This document shows, piece after piece, positions 1 to 7,126 of a stretch of 26,490 nucleotides of DNA. The DNA lies in the NCBI GenBank assembly GCA_021816645.1, contig JAKAXF010000001.1:1-26490 (forward strand), in the 5' to 3' direction. Both the position numbers and the translations under genes were made by a program. The stretch's first letter is position 1. Each line of letters opens with the position of its first letter. The notes under the pieces were generated by a model. The model saw only the letters and a list, made by a program, of their open reading frames with translations. It had not been told where the DNA came from and did not search any database. The stretch is from Microcaldota archaeon (GTDB lineage: Archaea > Micrarchaeota > Micrarchaeia > Micrarchaeales > Micrarchaeaceae).

Positions 1-246
1 GGAGTGTTAGTGCCAGAGGATAAGATTCCACTATTACGAGAGGAACATGGAATCGGCGCCTCTAGTGAACCGGTTGTGATTGCATTGCCGGGTAGCCACG
101 CGCCAAAAGGATAAGTCCTGAAAGCATCTAAGGACGAAGCTGTACCCGAAACGAGGCACTAGGGCGGTCGTAATAGACGACTTTGATAGGACGGGTGCGC
201 AAGCAGAGAGCTTCGGCGATCTGCGAACATACCGTTACTAAAGCCT
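1..246 (+). rRNA. 23S ribosomal RNA, 3' end (partial)
   Basis: This is the last part of large-subunit rRNA, entering from the left edge. It contains the sarcin-ricin loop region at about 31-46 (TTACGAGAGGAAC), followed by the conserved archaeal-type block GGGTAGCCACGCGCC at about 91-105, GCTGAAAGCATCTAAG-like sequence at about 118-133, and the GTTGATAGG-like segment near 181-190. Near the 3' end, 203-224 folds into a hairpin (GCAGA...TCTGC) closed by a UUCG tetraloop. The exact 3' end cannot be set from sequence alone; about 246 is my estimate from the position of the last conserved stem. No 5S rRNA or tRNA follows. The loop carries T at position 34, where the nearly universal AGUACGAGAGGA motif has G. 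Confidence 0.93.
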
Positions 247-270
247 GATTTTGTAAGTCTCTTCTCCGAC

Positions 271-283
271 TTTTTTTGTTTTT
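271..283 (+). terminator. T-rich transcription terminator after 23S rRNA
   Basis: A run of seven T, one G and five T lies about 25 nt past the rRNA end, the usual form of an archaeal intrinsic terminator. The rest of 284-355 shows no gene or RNA that I can recognise. The next gene converges from the other strand and stops at 356. Confidence 0.6.
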
Positions 284-355
284 GAATTGGCCAGCGTAAG
301 CTATAAACGAACTACCTGATCCTTATTGGTAGGAAAAGACGCTGGAATCATAGTC

Positions 356-979
356 TTATTTGACCGTAGCGTTAAGGTTCTCTATCCTGTTCTTGTAGTT
401 GAACAGAAGGTAGTTTGCGTAGCTTTTCATTGTTGCCGTATTGGCGTTGTTGGTTAGATTTGACGTAGAGGCGCTCAGCACTACGTCGTTGTCCTGCACG
501 TAGAGGGCCAGCACCTCGGCCGAGGTGTTCGTGTTCTTGTAGTCGGGATACACCACGGTCGTGTATACCACGCTGCTGTTGTAGTAGGCGTTGGGTATGT
601 TGCTGTACCATGGACTTGTATTGAGATCGCTTCTCAGCGCATGCAGGAACGATGATGCATCGGAAACGTTCAGGAAGGAGTACTTGTTGAGTATCATATA
701 GTATGGCACCGACACGTTCGAGCGGGAAGAAACGTTCAGTATGGCCGTGCATATAGACGTAATATTTGAATTGGCGTAGAAGGTGAAGTTTGAGCACGTG
801 CTTTTTGTTACGAAATAGGTTGTTCTGTATATCCTGAATTCATGTGAGGCGTGGAATGCGCTGAAGGTTGCGGCGTAGTAGGCACCGGCTATTAGAACTA
901 CGAGCACTACAAGGGCAGCTGCATACGGCAACCAGTCTGGCTTCTTGCCTTTTCTAGAATGTTTGCTTCTTCTCGCCAT
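356..979 (-). CDS. Membrane-anchored extracellular protein of unknown function (207 aa)
   Basis: I do not recognise a family. The first 18 residues are strongly basic (MARRSKHSRKGKKPDW). One hydrophobic segment follows at about residues 19-40, so the protein should sit with its N-terminus inside and the rest outside. The outer part of about 165 residues is rich in Asn, Ser, Thr and Tyr, carries many N-X-S/T sites, and has two cysteines about 18 residues apart (STCSNFTF and SICTAIL) that could form a disulfide. It lies 15 nt downstream of the 995-1714 gene, which has the same overall build, so the two are probably co-transcribed. It could be a minor surface component or a partner of the large Hint protein upstream, but this is inferred only from position. 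Confidence 0.7.
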   Translation of the reverse strand: MARRSKHSRKGKKPDWLPYAAALVVLVVLIAGAYYAATFSAFHASHEFRIYRTTYFVTKSTCSNFTFYANSNITSICTAILNVSSRSNVSVPYYMILNKYSFLNVSDASSFLHALRSDLNTSPWYSNIPNAYYNSSVVYTTVVYPDYKNTNTSAEVLALYVQDNDVVLSASTSNLTNNANTATMKSYANYLLFNYKNRIENLNATVK

Positions 980-994
980 AAGACATCAACCTGA

Positions 995-1714
995 TTAACC
1001 CACTAGACCTTCCACTTTTTGCAGTATCTTGCCCTCCAGAAGGATGAGCCTTGATACGTTCATGGTCTGCGAGAAACCCTCATCGCCAACCTCAACGTCA
1101 ACACCCTTGTACATCGAGACGACCATGTAGTAGTCGACGTTGCTGGGTGTGCTGCCCGTATAGTTGGCTATAGCGTAGCGTATCCCGGCAGGTGTAAGGT
1201 TCGAGAATCTAAGTATGTACGCCGGATTTCCATCAACGGTAGTGGGCGTGGAGCTGTACGTGCTGTTTGATATAATTAAGGAGAATATTTTAGTATCGCA
1301 GAAGCCCCTGTTTGAGTAGAACCTGCTCGCCGCCTGTTGGGCTATGGTGCTGTTGTAAACCTTTATAGAGGTGTATTCGAAGAACGGCTCGGTAGTGCTT
1401 AGCGTTGCGAAGTCCACTGGATGGGTTATGGAGAAATTCCTGCCCAGGTAGTAAGCCGTTGTGAGCAGCGCTACGCAACTGCTGTTTACCATGTTAACAT
1501 TAGCGTTGGGGTTCGTAGTAACGTTCAGGAGCGGAAAGGGGTTTGAAGGTCCAAAAGAAGCGAGGAAGCTGTTTATGCTGTTTGACAGCTGAACGGGCTG
1601 TGTGATACCAACCGGATGCTGAGGCTGACTATAGAAATAAACGAATGCAAGGACAATTGCTGCTGCAATCACCACCGCCACTACGGCTATATACTCCTTC
1701 TTCCTCATTGGCAT
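995..1714 (-). CDS. Membrane-anchored extracellular protein of unknown function (239 aa)
   Basis: No family is recognised. A short basic start (MPMRKKEY) is followed by one membrane segment at about residues 8-28, then an outer domain of about 210 residues with many N-X-S/T sites and two cysteines (NSSCVALL and RGFCDTKI). The build matches the next gene (356-979), 15 nt downstream, suggesting a two-gene operon. The first ATG (1712-1714) is preceded by a weak AAGGA-type ribosome binding site; the in-frame ATG at 1708-1706 (residue 3) is an equally possible start. A TATA-like element at 1769-1778 would give the pair its own promoter, separate from the large gene upstream. Confidence 0.72.
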   Translation of the reverse strand: MPMRKKEYIAVVAVVIAAAIVLAFVYFYSQPQHPVGITQPVQLSNSINSFLASFGPSNPFPLLNVTTNPNANVNMVNSSCVALLTTAYYLGRNFSITHPVDFATLSTTEPFFEYTSIKVYNSTIAQQAASRFYSNRGFCDTKIFSLIISNSTYSSTPTTVDGNPAYILRFSNLTPAGIRYAIANYTGSTPSNVDYYMVVSMYKGVDVEVGDEGFSQTMNVSRLILLEGKILQKVEGLVG

Positions 1715-1768
1715 TTTTTCCTTGACGACCTTATCTTGGATCGTATCTTGATCTGGTATGAACTCACC

Positions 1769-1778
1769 ATTTTAAAAC
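1769..1778 (-). promoter_or_regulatory. TATA-like box for the 995-1714 / 356-979 pair
   Basis: On the minus strand this reads GTTTTAAAAT. It lies about 60 nt before the ATG at 1714, which would give a leader of about 30 nt carrying the AAGGA element. It also lies just past the stop of the large gene at 1791, consistent with an independent promoter. This is weak evidence: a single AT-rich match. Confidence 0.35.
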
Positions 1779-1790
1779 ATCAGGAAGTTA

Positions 1791-4700
1791 TCATATTGAA
1801 TCAGCGCCGCTCAGCACACCATTTGCCAGGAAGTTGTTGCCAGAAGTGGTGAACAGGTCGTATACCGTCACCCCGTTCGGCACTGGTATTATGTCAATCG
1901 TGGATATGCTCGTGTAGGTCCCACTTATCGGGTTGTATATCTCATCGCCTACGGCAAGGTCCTTGGCTAGGAGCCATCCGCTCGTTCCGGTAGATGGATT
2001 GTAGACATAGAAGCTCTCCTGCGAGTCCGTGCCTATAACACCGTTGATTACATATTCCTGATATACCTTGTAGCTTATTATCTCCTGCACCACGTCGGGA
2101 TAGAACTGGTGCGTCTGCACGTTGTACGACAGCAGTACATCGCCAGCGTGTAGGTTGTTGATGTACACTTCTGTTCCGTTCGCCAACAGGACAGGGGTTC
2201 CAGCGACGAACGATATTGAAGTGGTGCTGCCGTTTGTAGATTTTGATGCGCCGTTTGATGAACCGTTTGATGAGCCGTTTGAAGAACCGTTTGATGAACC
2301 GTTTGAAGAACCGTTTGATGAACCGTTAGAGGAGCCGTTTGATGAACCGTTTGATGAGCCGTTTGAAGAACCGTTTGATGAACCGTTAGAGGAACCGTTT
2401 GATGAACCGTTTGATGAGCCGTTTGATGCGCCGTTAGAACCAGGGGTAGCGGTGCTGTCGGCTAGCTTTCCAGATGCAATGAAGTCGTTGCTCGATGTAC
2501 CTATCGGGTCGTACACTACCAAGCCGTTGGGTTTCTGCACGACTTGTACTGAGGACACTTTGACGTAGGCGTTGTTTACCGGGCTGTATATCTCGTCCCC
2601 TACAGTAAGGTTGTTGGCGAACACCCATCCGTACGCTCCGGTTGACGGCACATACGTATAGAACTTTTCTGCGGCGTCTGTGCCGATATTGCCGTTGATT
2701 ATGTATTCCGTATAAACATTATAGCTGACCAGTTTCTGCACCACGTTCGGATAGAACTGGTGCGTCTGCACGTTGTACGACAGCATAACGTCGCCCTCTT
2801 TGAGGTCGTTTATGCTTACAGTTGTTCCGTTTGCGAGTAGGACTGGTGTTCCGGCAATGAACGACGCTGAAGGCGATGACGTGGCTGTATTTGTAGATCC
2901 GTTCGTGGATCCGTTTGTAGCAGAGTTTGTGGCTGCATTTGTAGCGGTGTTGGTTGCTGCGTTAGTTGCTGTGTTAGTTGCTGTGCTCGAGGAGGTGCTT
3001 GTTGCTGTGTTTGTTGCGGTGTTTGTAGCGGTGTTGGTCGCTGCGTTAGTTGCAGCGTTTGTGATCACTGTACATTCCTTGAAGCAGCAAGAACCTACGC
3101 ATGCAGTTATCGTGCCGCACGAGTACCCAGACTGGCATGAATTGAGCGTACCACAGGTACCTGAGACATAGCACCCAGTCGCACTTGGAGCATTTGTTGC
3201 CGCGTTGGTCGCCGTATTTGTTGCGGTATTGGTCGCTGTGTTTGTTGCGGTGTTGGTCGCCGTGTTAGTTGCTGAGTTCGAGGAGTTGCTTGTTGCTGTG
3301 TTTGTTGCGGTGTTGGTCGCTGTGTTAGTTGCTGAGTTCGAGGAGGTGCTTGTTGCTGTGTTTGTTGCGGTGTTGGTCGCCGTGTTAGTTGCTGAGTTCG
3401 TAGCTGTGTTCGTTGCGGTGTTGGTTGCTGTGTTAGTTGCTGAGTTCGAGGAGGTGCTTGTTGCTGTGTTTGTTGCGGTGTTGGTCGCCGTGTTAGTTGC
3501 TGAGTTCGTAGCTGTGTTCGTTGCGGTGTTGGTTGCTGTGTTCGTAGCGGCGTTAGTGCTCACCGTAGAGGTTGTCGAAGTAGTTGTTGTTGTGCTGGTT
3601 GTTGTAGTAGAAGTCGTGGTTGAATAATAGTTTGCGGTCTCCCCTACCGCGTTGTTCATGGTTATGGTGCTGCTTGTCGCGGTTCCGCTGTAGCAGCCGT
3701 TGCCGGTGCACGTCCAGTTCTTGAATATGTATGGTGCGACCGCGCTTTCAGATATAGTTATTCCAGAAGAGGCGTTGTACCATCCGCTTCCCGGGCTGAG
3801 CGCTCCGGCAGCGCTCGGATTGGCGAGCTCGGTAAGATAGTACTGGGTATAGTAATTAACATTTACCGTAGTGTTCTTTGTAGCCGTGTAGTTTATCGTA
3901 GGTGTAGTATACGTCACACCATTTATCGTAGTGTTCTTGAATACGATCCTCTCGCCGGAATTGATGTATATTACGGGGGTAAAGTTTATGTGGTGCTGGC
4001 TGTTGATGCTCCAGAGGAATGTAGTAGTAGAAAGCTGCGAATAGTCGTATCCGGTTCCGTCTATAGTGACCAGTACCGATGAACTCGATGATAGCAGCGA
4101 CCCAACGTTTGAAGAAGGTAAGAATGTGACTGCTATAGGTGGAGTGAAGTTTATGTATACGCTTGCGTTGTAGCCGGCGTACATCGCCGTTACCTTTACC
4201 TTCGTTACCGTAGACCCCCATATGTAGCTTAGTGCTATGCCTGTTGTGTTCGTTGTTGTTACCTGCGGGCTTATGGAGAACGGAGGAACAGCGTTAGTGC
4301 CGTTTGACGCGTATACCGCGGTAAAGTTGACCGTGGCCCCGCTCAAAGGATAGCCGAGCAACTTGACCAGTGCGTAAATTGGGTCTTTTACGTTGGAAAG
4401 CGCAGATTGCGTAGTGTTCTTCGCGCTTAGTGTAATTGTGCTGTTTGTAGATATCAGGGGCGCTGCGTGTGCCGTGAAACTGCCCTGATATACCTGCGTT
4501 GGCGCACTCTGGCAGCTCTGCTTGCTTGTATTGGAATTGAGGCCGCAGTACGAAGCGCTCAGGTACACTTTACCAGATAGGAACTGCCCGAGCGAGGTCT
4601 GCACCGGAAGAGTTACCTGACATATTACAGCACCTCCGGAAAGCACGTACGACGGACGGCAGGGATACGCGGTCGTATTGGCGTTGTTTATGCTAACGTA

Positions 4701-5054
4701 AAGTTTCGGGTTTAGTATAGGATACGGCTGCGTGTTTGTAAGGAATACCGCCAAAGTGGTGGCGTGCGTCGTAGCGTTCGCTCCGACTACCAGGTCGTTG
4801 CAGTACACGTTAGATATGAAAGAGCACGAAGAGGGGACAATTATGTGCGGCACGCCGAGATAAAGATAAAGAAGCGATGCTATTACCGCTATCAGCAGCA
4901 CGGCCCAGCCGTAAGTAACCAGGTATTCGAGTGCGCTCTGACCGGACTCACCAGTACGCTCTATTTCTTTAATATCATCTTTTGCTTGAGCGCGGCTGAA
5001 GCTAGTGTTGTGACTCCTGCTCCTGGTAAGCCTGGACCTGCTCTTTGACCCCAT
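1791..5054 (-). CDS. Giant pilin-signal surface protein with two Hint-type domains, repeats and a cysteine ladder (1087 aa)
   Basis: Residues 1-38 form a long basic leader ending in SGESG-like sequence. A class III (prepilin-type) signal follows, QSALEYLVTYGWAVLL at 39-54, with Gln at +1 and Glu at +5, so an archaeal prepilin peptidase should cut between Gly38 and Gln39. Next come beta-rich, Ig-like regions to about 390, an InlB-B-repeat-like domain (about 395-472, ending near FKNWTCTGNGC), and a Thr-rich linker (about 475-499). After these lie T-N-T-A repeats (501-621), an eight-Cys segment (628-661), more T-N-T-A repeats (666-726), Hint domain 1 (731-866), an N-G-S-S array (874-937) and Hint domain 2 (948-1087). 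The Hint assignment rests on SF(I/V)AGTPVLLANGT, GDVxLSYN, GWxxAxxLxVGDEIY, and NxFxAxGxL near the end, the order seen in PT-Hint/hedgehog-intein folds. Expected location is the outer face or a filament. The start is supported by the TATA box at 5081-5090. Function unknown. Confidence 0.88.
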   Translation of the reverse strand: MGSKSRSRLTRSRSHNTSFSRAQAKDDIKEIERTGESGQSALEYLVTYGWAVLLIAVIASLLYLYLGVPHIIVPSSCSFISNVYCNDLVVGANATTHATTLAVFLTNTQPYPILNPKLYVSINNANTTAYPCRPSYVLSGGAVICQVTLPVQTSLGQFLSGKVYLSASYCGLNSNTSKQSCQSAPTQVYQGSFTAHAAPLISTNSTITLSAKNTTQSALSNVKDPIYALVKLLGYPLSGATVNFTAVYASNGTNAVPPFSISPQVTTTNTTGIALSYIWGSTVTKVKVTAMYAGYNASVYINFTPPIAVTFLPSSNVGSLLSSSSSVLVTIDGTGYDYSQLSTTTFLWSINSQHHINFTPVIYINSGERIVFKNTTINGVTYTTPTINYTATKNTTVNVNYYTQYYLTELANPSAAGALSPGSGWYNASSGITISESAVAPYIFKNWTCTGNGCYSGTATSSTITMNNAVGETANYYSTTTSTTTTSTTTTTSTTSTVSTNAATNTATNTATNTATNSATNTATNTATNTATSTSSNSATNTATNTATNTATNSATNTATNTATNTATSTSSNSATNTATNTATNTATSNSSNSATNTATNTATNTATNTATNTATNAATNAPSATGCYVSGTCGTLNSCQSGYSCGTITACVGSCCFKECTVITNAATNAATNTATNTATNTATSTSSSTATNTATNAATNTATNAATNSATNGSTNGSTNTATSSPSASFIAGTPVLLANGTTVSINDLKEGDVMLSYNVQTHQFYPNVVQKLVSYNVYTEYIINGNIGTDAAEKFYTYVPSTGAYGWVFANNLTVGDEIYSPVNNAYVKVSSVQVVQKPNGLVVYDPIGTSSNDFIASGKLADSTATPGSNGASNGSSNGSSNGSSNGSSNGSSNGSSNGSSNGSSNGSSNGSSNGSSNGSSNGSSNGSSNGASKSTNGSTTSISFVAGTPVLLANGTEVYINNLHAGDVLLSYNVQTHQFYPDVVQEIISYKVYQEYVINGVIGTDSQESFYVYNPSTGTSGWLLAKDLAVGDEIYNPISGTYTSISTIDIIPVPNGVTVYDLFTTSGNNFLANGVLSGADSI
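2245..2436 (-). repeat. Tandem 12-bp repeat encoding (N-G-S-S)n between the two Hint domains
   Basis: Sixteen perfect-length 12-nt units: fourteen encode N-G-S-S, flanked by one N-G-A-S unit at each end. Synonymous variants (gat/gaa/gag first codon position on the plus strand, ttt/tta last) form a higher-order pattern of five units (60 nt), with one extra unit pair in one copy. Each unit creates an N-X-S sequon, so the linker is a dense array of possible N-glycosylation sites. The array sits between Hint domain 1 and Hint domain 2. Confidence 0.95.
2880..3059 (-). repeat. T-N-T-A/T-N-A-A repeat block 2
   Basis: Degenerate 12-nt units encode four-residue T-N-T-A, T-N-A-A and T-N-S-A steps, with a T-S-T-S-S interruption and two N-G-S-T units near Hint domain 1. 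This block joins the cysteine ladder to Hint domain 1. It is Thr-rich, so O-glycosylation is possible; most Asn here are not in N-X-S/T sequons. Confidence 0.85.
3072..3173 (-). other. Cysteine-ladder segment within the double-Hint protein
   Basis: Thirty-four residues (628-661) contain eight Cys with nearly constant spacing: C-X5-C-X5-C-X5-C-X5-C-X3-C-C-X3-C. The segment interrupts the T-N-T-A repeats. In an extracellular protein this should form up to four disulfides, a small knot-like module. I do not recognise the family. Confidence 0.75.
3192..3554 (-). repeat. T-N-T-A repeat block 1
   Basis: About 30 four-residue units (residues 501-621), encoded by 12-nt units resembling gttgctgtgttt and gttgcggtgttg on the plus strand. 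Longer units recur: N-S-A-T plus three N-T-A-T steps, often closed by T-S-T-S-S or T-S-N-S-S, giving 48- and 60-nt super-repeats. Such an array is prone to length change by slippage or recombination. It follows a Thr/Ser-only linker at about 3560-3630. Confidence 0.88.
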
Positions 5055-5080
5055 TTTACCTACTTTATTGTTGCGTACAA

Positions 5081-5090
5081 AATATTTATA
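5081..5090 (-). promoter_or_regulatory. TATA box of the double-Hint protein gene
   Basis: The minus strand reads TATAAATATT, centred about 31 nt before the ATG at 5054. With a usual TATA-to-start distance of about 26 nt, transcription would begin only a few bases before the ATG, giving a nearly leaderless mRNA. Confidence 0.6.
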
Positions 5091-5158
5091 TTGCTATGCA
5101 AGTGTGTCGTATATTTGTTTTTTACGATTACATTTCAAATATATGGAATGTTGGTTAT

Positions 5159-7027
5159 CTATCTTGTGCGCCTAGCGCGACCTTTCGCGGCCCGGGGACG
5201 GCGGCGCCTCCTTGAAGAGAGCAGCAGCGCCGCGTAGACCAGCACGGTGACCACGGTAGCCGCGTACAGTATCGTATCGTTCCTTCCCTTCGACGCCGAT
5301 CCTGTAGTCTGTGGTATCGTAGTTGTGAGTGCTGTGGTAGTAGTTGTGTAACTCACGGTCGAATTGAAGTATACGTCCGACATGTAAAGGGTGCTGTTGG
5401 ATTCTATCAGCGGCCTCTTGAATCCGCGCGATACTGTGATGTTGCTCAGTGAGATATTTTGCGAGTTGGCCGACATTATCGCGAACGAATCGTTGTACTC
5501 GGAGACGTTTATCGTGGTGTTGAGCAGTCGAATGTCAGAAGAATTGTCAAAGAAAACCCCGTTGCCGTATATCCTGCATCCGTTTACGGTTACGTTCTTA
5601 GCACCTCTAAATTTTATTCCGTATATCTGGTCGTTGAAAACCGCTCCGGAGCAATTGAGGTATATGTTCTTGCCTATTATGTATGCGGTTGTGTTGCACG
5701 GGGCGTTTACCAAGTACGGGCCCTGCTGGGATACAGGGAGCACAACAGGAACTGAATGATAATAGCCGGGGAACGACAGGTTAGTGGTAAGGAGCGTCGT
5801 ATTCGCAAGGCTCGCGCAAAAGCTTAGTCCAAAGCCGAAGCTCGGCGTAGTAGAGTCCTGGATGTAGCTTATGTTCCTTCCAGCGTTGCCCACGCTGATC
5901 GTGATGCTGGAATTCTTCGCCACTGGTACTTTGGTGTTGTAGTTTATCGCGTACATTTTCGTGCCGTTGTCCATCGTGTATTCGTAGCTCGAATTCGGAT
6001 AGTTGAGTACTTTTACAACTGTAGCGTCCTTGCCTAGCGGCCCCGACAGCGGATCTACTGTAAATGAATCGTCGGCGTTGTACCTGTACAGGAATGTTGT
6101 GAAGTTCCAGTTCGTGTCCTGTGGAGGCACCGCAACCAACCATCGTATTGTTATGTTGTGCGTTCCGTTGTCTGGTATAGTGTAGTAGTTGAACATAGGG
6201 AAAATCGGCTGCACGTAGATGGGCGTAAGGTTCATGTTGCCGCTTATGTTGAAGTTGAAGAATATTAGCTGGTCGTAGGCGAAGAACGAGTATACCAGTG
6301 AGTAGGGATTGTAGTTTACTGTCCTGTTATTGAATACAGTATAGGCGGCGAGCTTGTACGTCTTGCTCCCTATCAACCTGCCGTAGCTGAGGTTGGTTAT
6401 GTTCTTGTAAATCTGGGTCTGCGACTGGTTGTACGCCCCGAAAGGCACTATGGCGCTGAGGTTCTTGATCGTGGAGTTTATGAAAGGGGTGCTAGAATAG
6501 TTCGGCATCAGCTCCGTCTGTCTCACCACTCTTGTGCCGTTAAACGTCGGGTATATGTATCCGAATCCTGCCACGCGGTCTCCGAAAAGCGACGAATTGT
6601 AGCCGTAAGGCTCCAGGACGTTGACGCGCAGATAGTATCCTATTGTTACGCTGGAGTTCAAACCCTCAAATATAGCGGGCCTGCTCTGCGAACCAATTAT
6701 GTAAACGCTTGAACCATTCTGTAGAATCATCCTTGAACTTCCGGAAAAGGAGCAGTTGTAGAACGTGTCTGAACGCGAACCAGTCCCCACGCTGATGTTG
6801 ACAATAGGCGGGGAGCCGCTGCACAGTATGTTGGCTCCGCTGATCCCAGATGGTATCGCGACATCGTAGGATCCGCACTGGCTCGCGCTTATGGTATAAT
6901 TTTCACCTGAGTTGTTTATAGAGTACGCACAATCCGTTGCGGTAGCGGCGCTCGACAGGGCCGGAGAGATTAGTATAAACAGCAATAAAACCGTGGAAAC
7001 TACTATGATAAGATTGATCAACTCCAT
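5159..7027 (-). CDS. Secreted beta-helix-type surface protein with C-terminal membrane anchor (622 aa)
   Basis: An N-terminal signal sequence (MELINLIIVVSTVLLLFILI, then SPALSSAATA) predicts export with cleavage near residues 28-30. The first and last thirds of the outer part show short repeating turns rich in N, G, S and V (for example NVTVNGCRIYGNG, IRLLNTTINVS, NISLSNITVS), typical of right-handed parallel beta-helix proteins of the NosD/pectate-lyase-like type. The middle looks like a separate beta-rich insert. A Thr-rich stalk (TTTTTALTTTIPQTT) leads to one membrane segment at about 583-602 and a very basic tail (SSRRRRRPRAAKGRARRTR) that should lie inside. N-X-S/T sites are very frequent. 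It is divergent from the GT-C operon at 7127, so the two promoters share 7028-7126; an AT-rich element on the minus strand near 7058-7065 may serve this gene. Role unknown; a carbohydrate-binding or structural surface function is a guess. Confidence 0.78.
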   Translation of the reverse strand: MELINLIIVVSTVLLLFILISPALSSAATATDCAYSINNSGENYTISASQCGSYDVAIPSGISGANILCSGSPPIVNISVGTGSRSDTFYNCSFSGSSRMILQNGSSVYIIGSQSRPAIFEGLNSSVTIGYYLRVNVLEPYGYNSSLFGDRVAGFGYIYPTFNGTRVVRQTELMPNYSSTPFINSTIKNLSAIVPFGAYNQSQTQIYKNITNLSYGRLIGSKTYKLAAYTVFNNRTVNYNPYSLVYSFFAYDQLIFFNFNISGNMNLTPIYVQPIFPMFNYYTIPDNGTHNITIRWLVAVPPQDTNWNFTTFLYRYNADDSFTVDPLSGPLGKDATVVKVLNYPNSSYEYTMDNGTKMYAINYNTKVPVAKNSSITISVGNAGRNISYIQDSTTPSFGFGLSFCASLANTTLLTTNLSFPGYYHSVPVVLPVSQQGPYLVNAPCNTTAYIIGKNIYLNCSGAVFNDQIYGIKFRGAKNVTVNGCRIYGNGVFFDNSSDIRLLNTTINVSEYNDSFAIMSANSQNISLSNITVSRGFKRPLIESNSTLYMSDVYFNSTVSYTTTTTALTTTIPQTTGSASKGRNDTILYAATVVTVLVYAALLLSSRRRRRPRAAKGRARRTR

Positions 7028-7099
7028 GTAAATCTATTAGAAGTTTGTTGGTTAGTTTTTTATTATTATCCTTGTATCAAATAATGAATCTACTAATTG

Positions 7100-7107
7100 T
7101 TTTTAAG
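7100..7107 (+). promoter_or_regulatory. Candidate TATA box for the 7127 operon
   Basis: TTTTTAAG is centred about 23 nt before the GTG at 7127. It supports GTG 7127 over TTG 7097 as start, since the TTG would lie upstream of this box. The match to a consensus TATA element is only fair. Confidence 0.35.
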
Positions 7108-7126
7108 CGGATCGTGTGATGGTTCT

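Noticed and set aside
247..355. 5S rRNA or tRNA after the 23S gene
   Set aside because: No cloverleaf, T-arm consensus or 5S-like sequence is visible; only the T-rich terminator.
2122..2568. Open plus-strand frame encoding E-E-P-F-D-E-P repeats
   Set aside because: Antisense of the N-G-S-S array and Hint domain edges. The minus-strand reading gives recognisable domains on both sides; this one does not.
1791..2864. Inteins inserted in a host protein
   Set aside because: There is no interrupted host protein on either side, no homing endonuclease, and the protein ends with the second domain. They are Hint-fold domains at a C-terminus, not inteins.
2245..3554. CRISPR-like repeat region
   Set aside because: The units are head-to-tail 12-nt coding repeats without unique spacers and lie in one reading frame.
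3205..3627. Open plus-strand frame of 140 codons, rich in V, A and F
   Set aside because: It is the antisense of the T-N-T-A repeats; the open frame results from the 12-nt periodicity and has no promoter or ribosome binding site.
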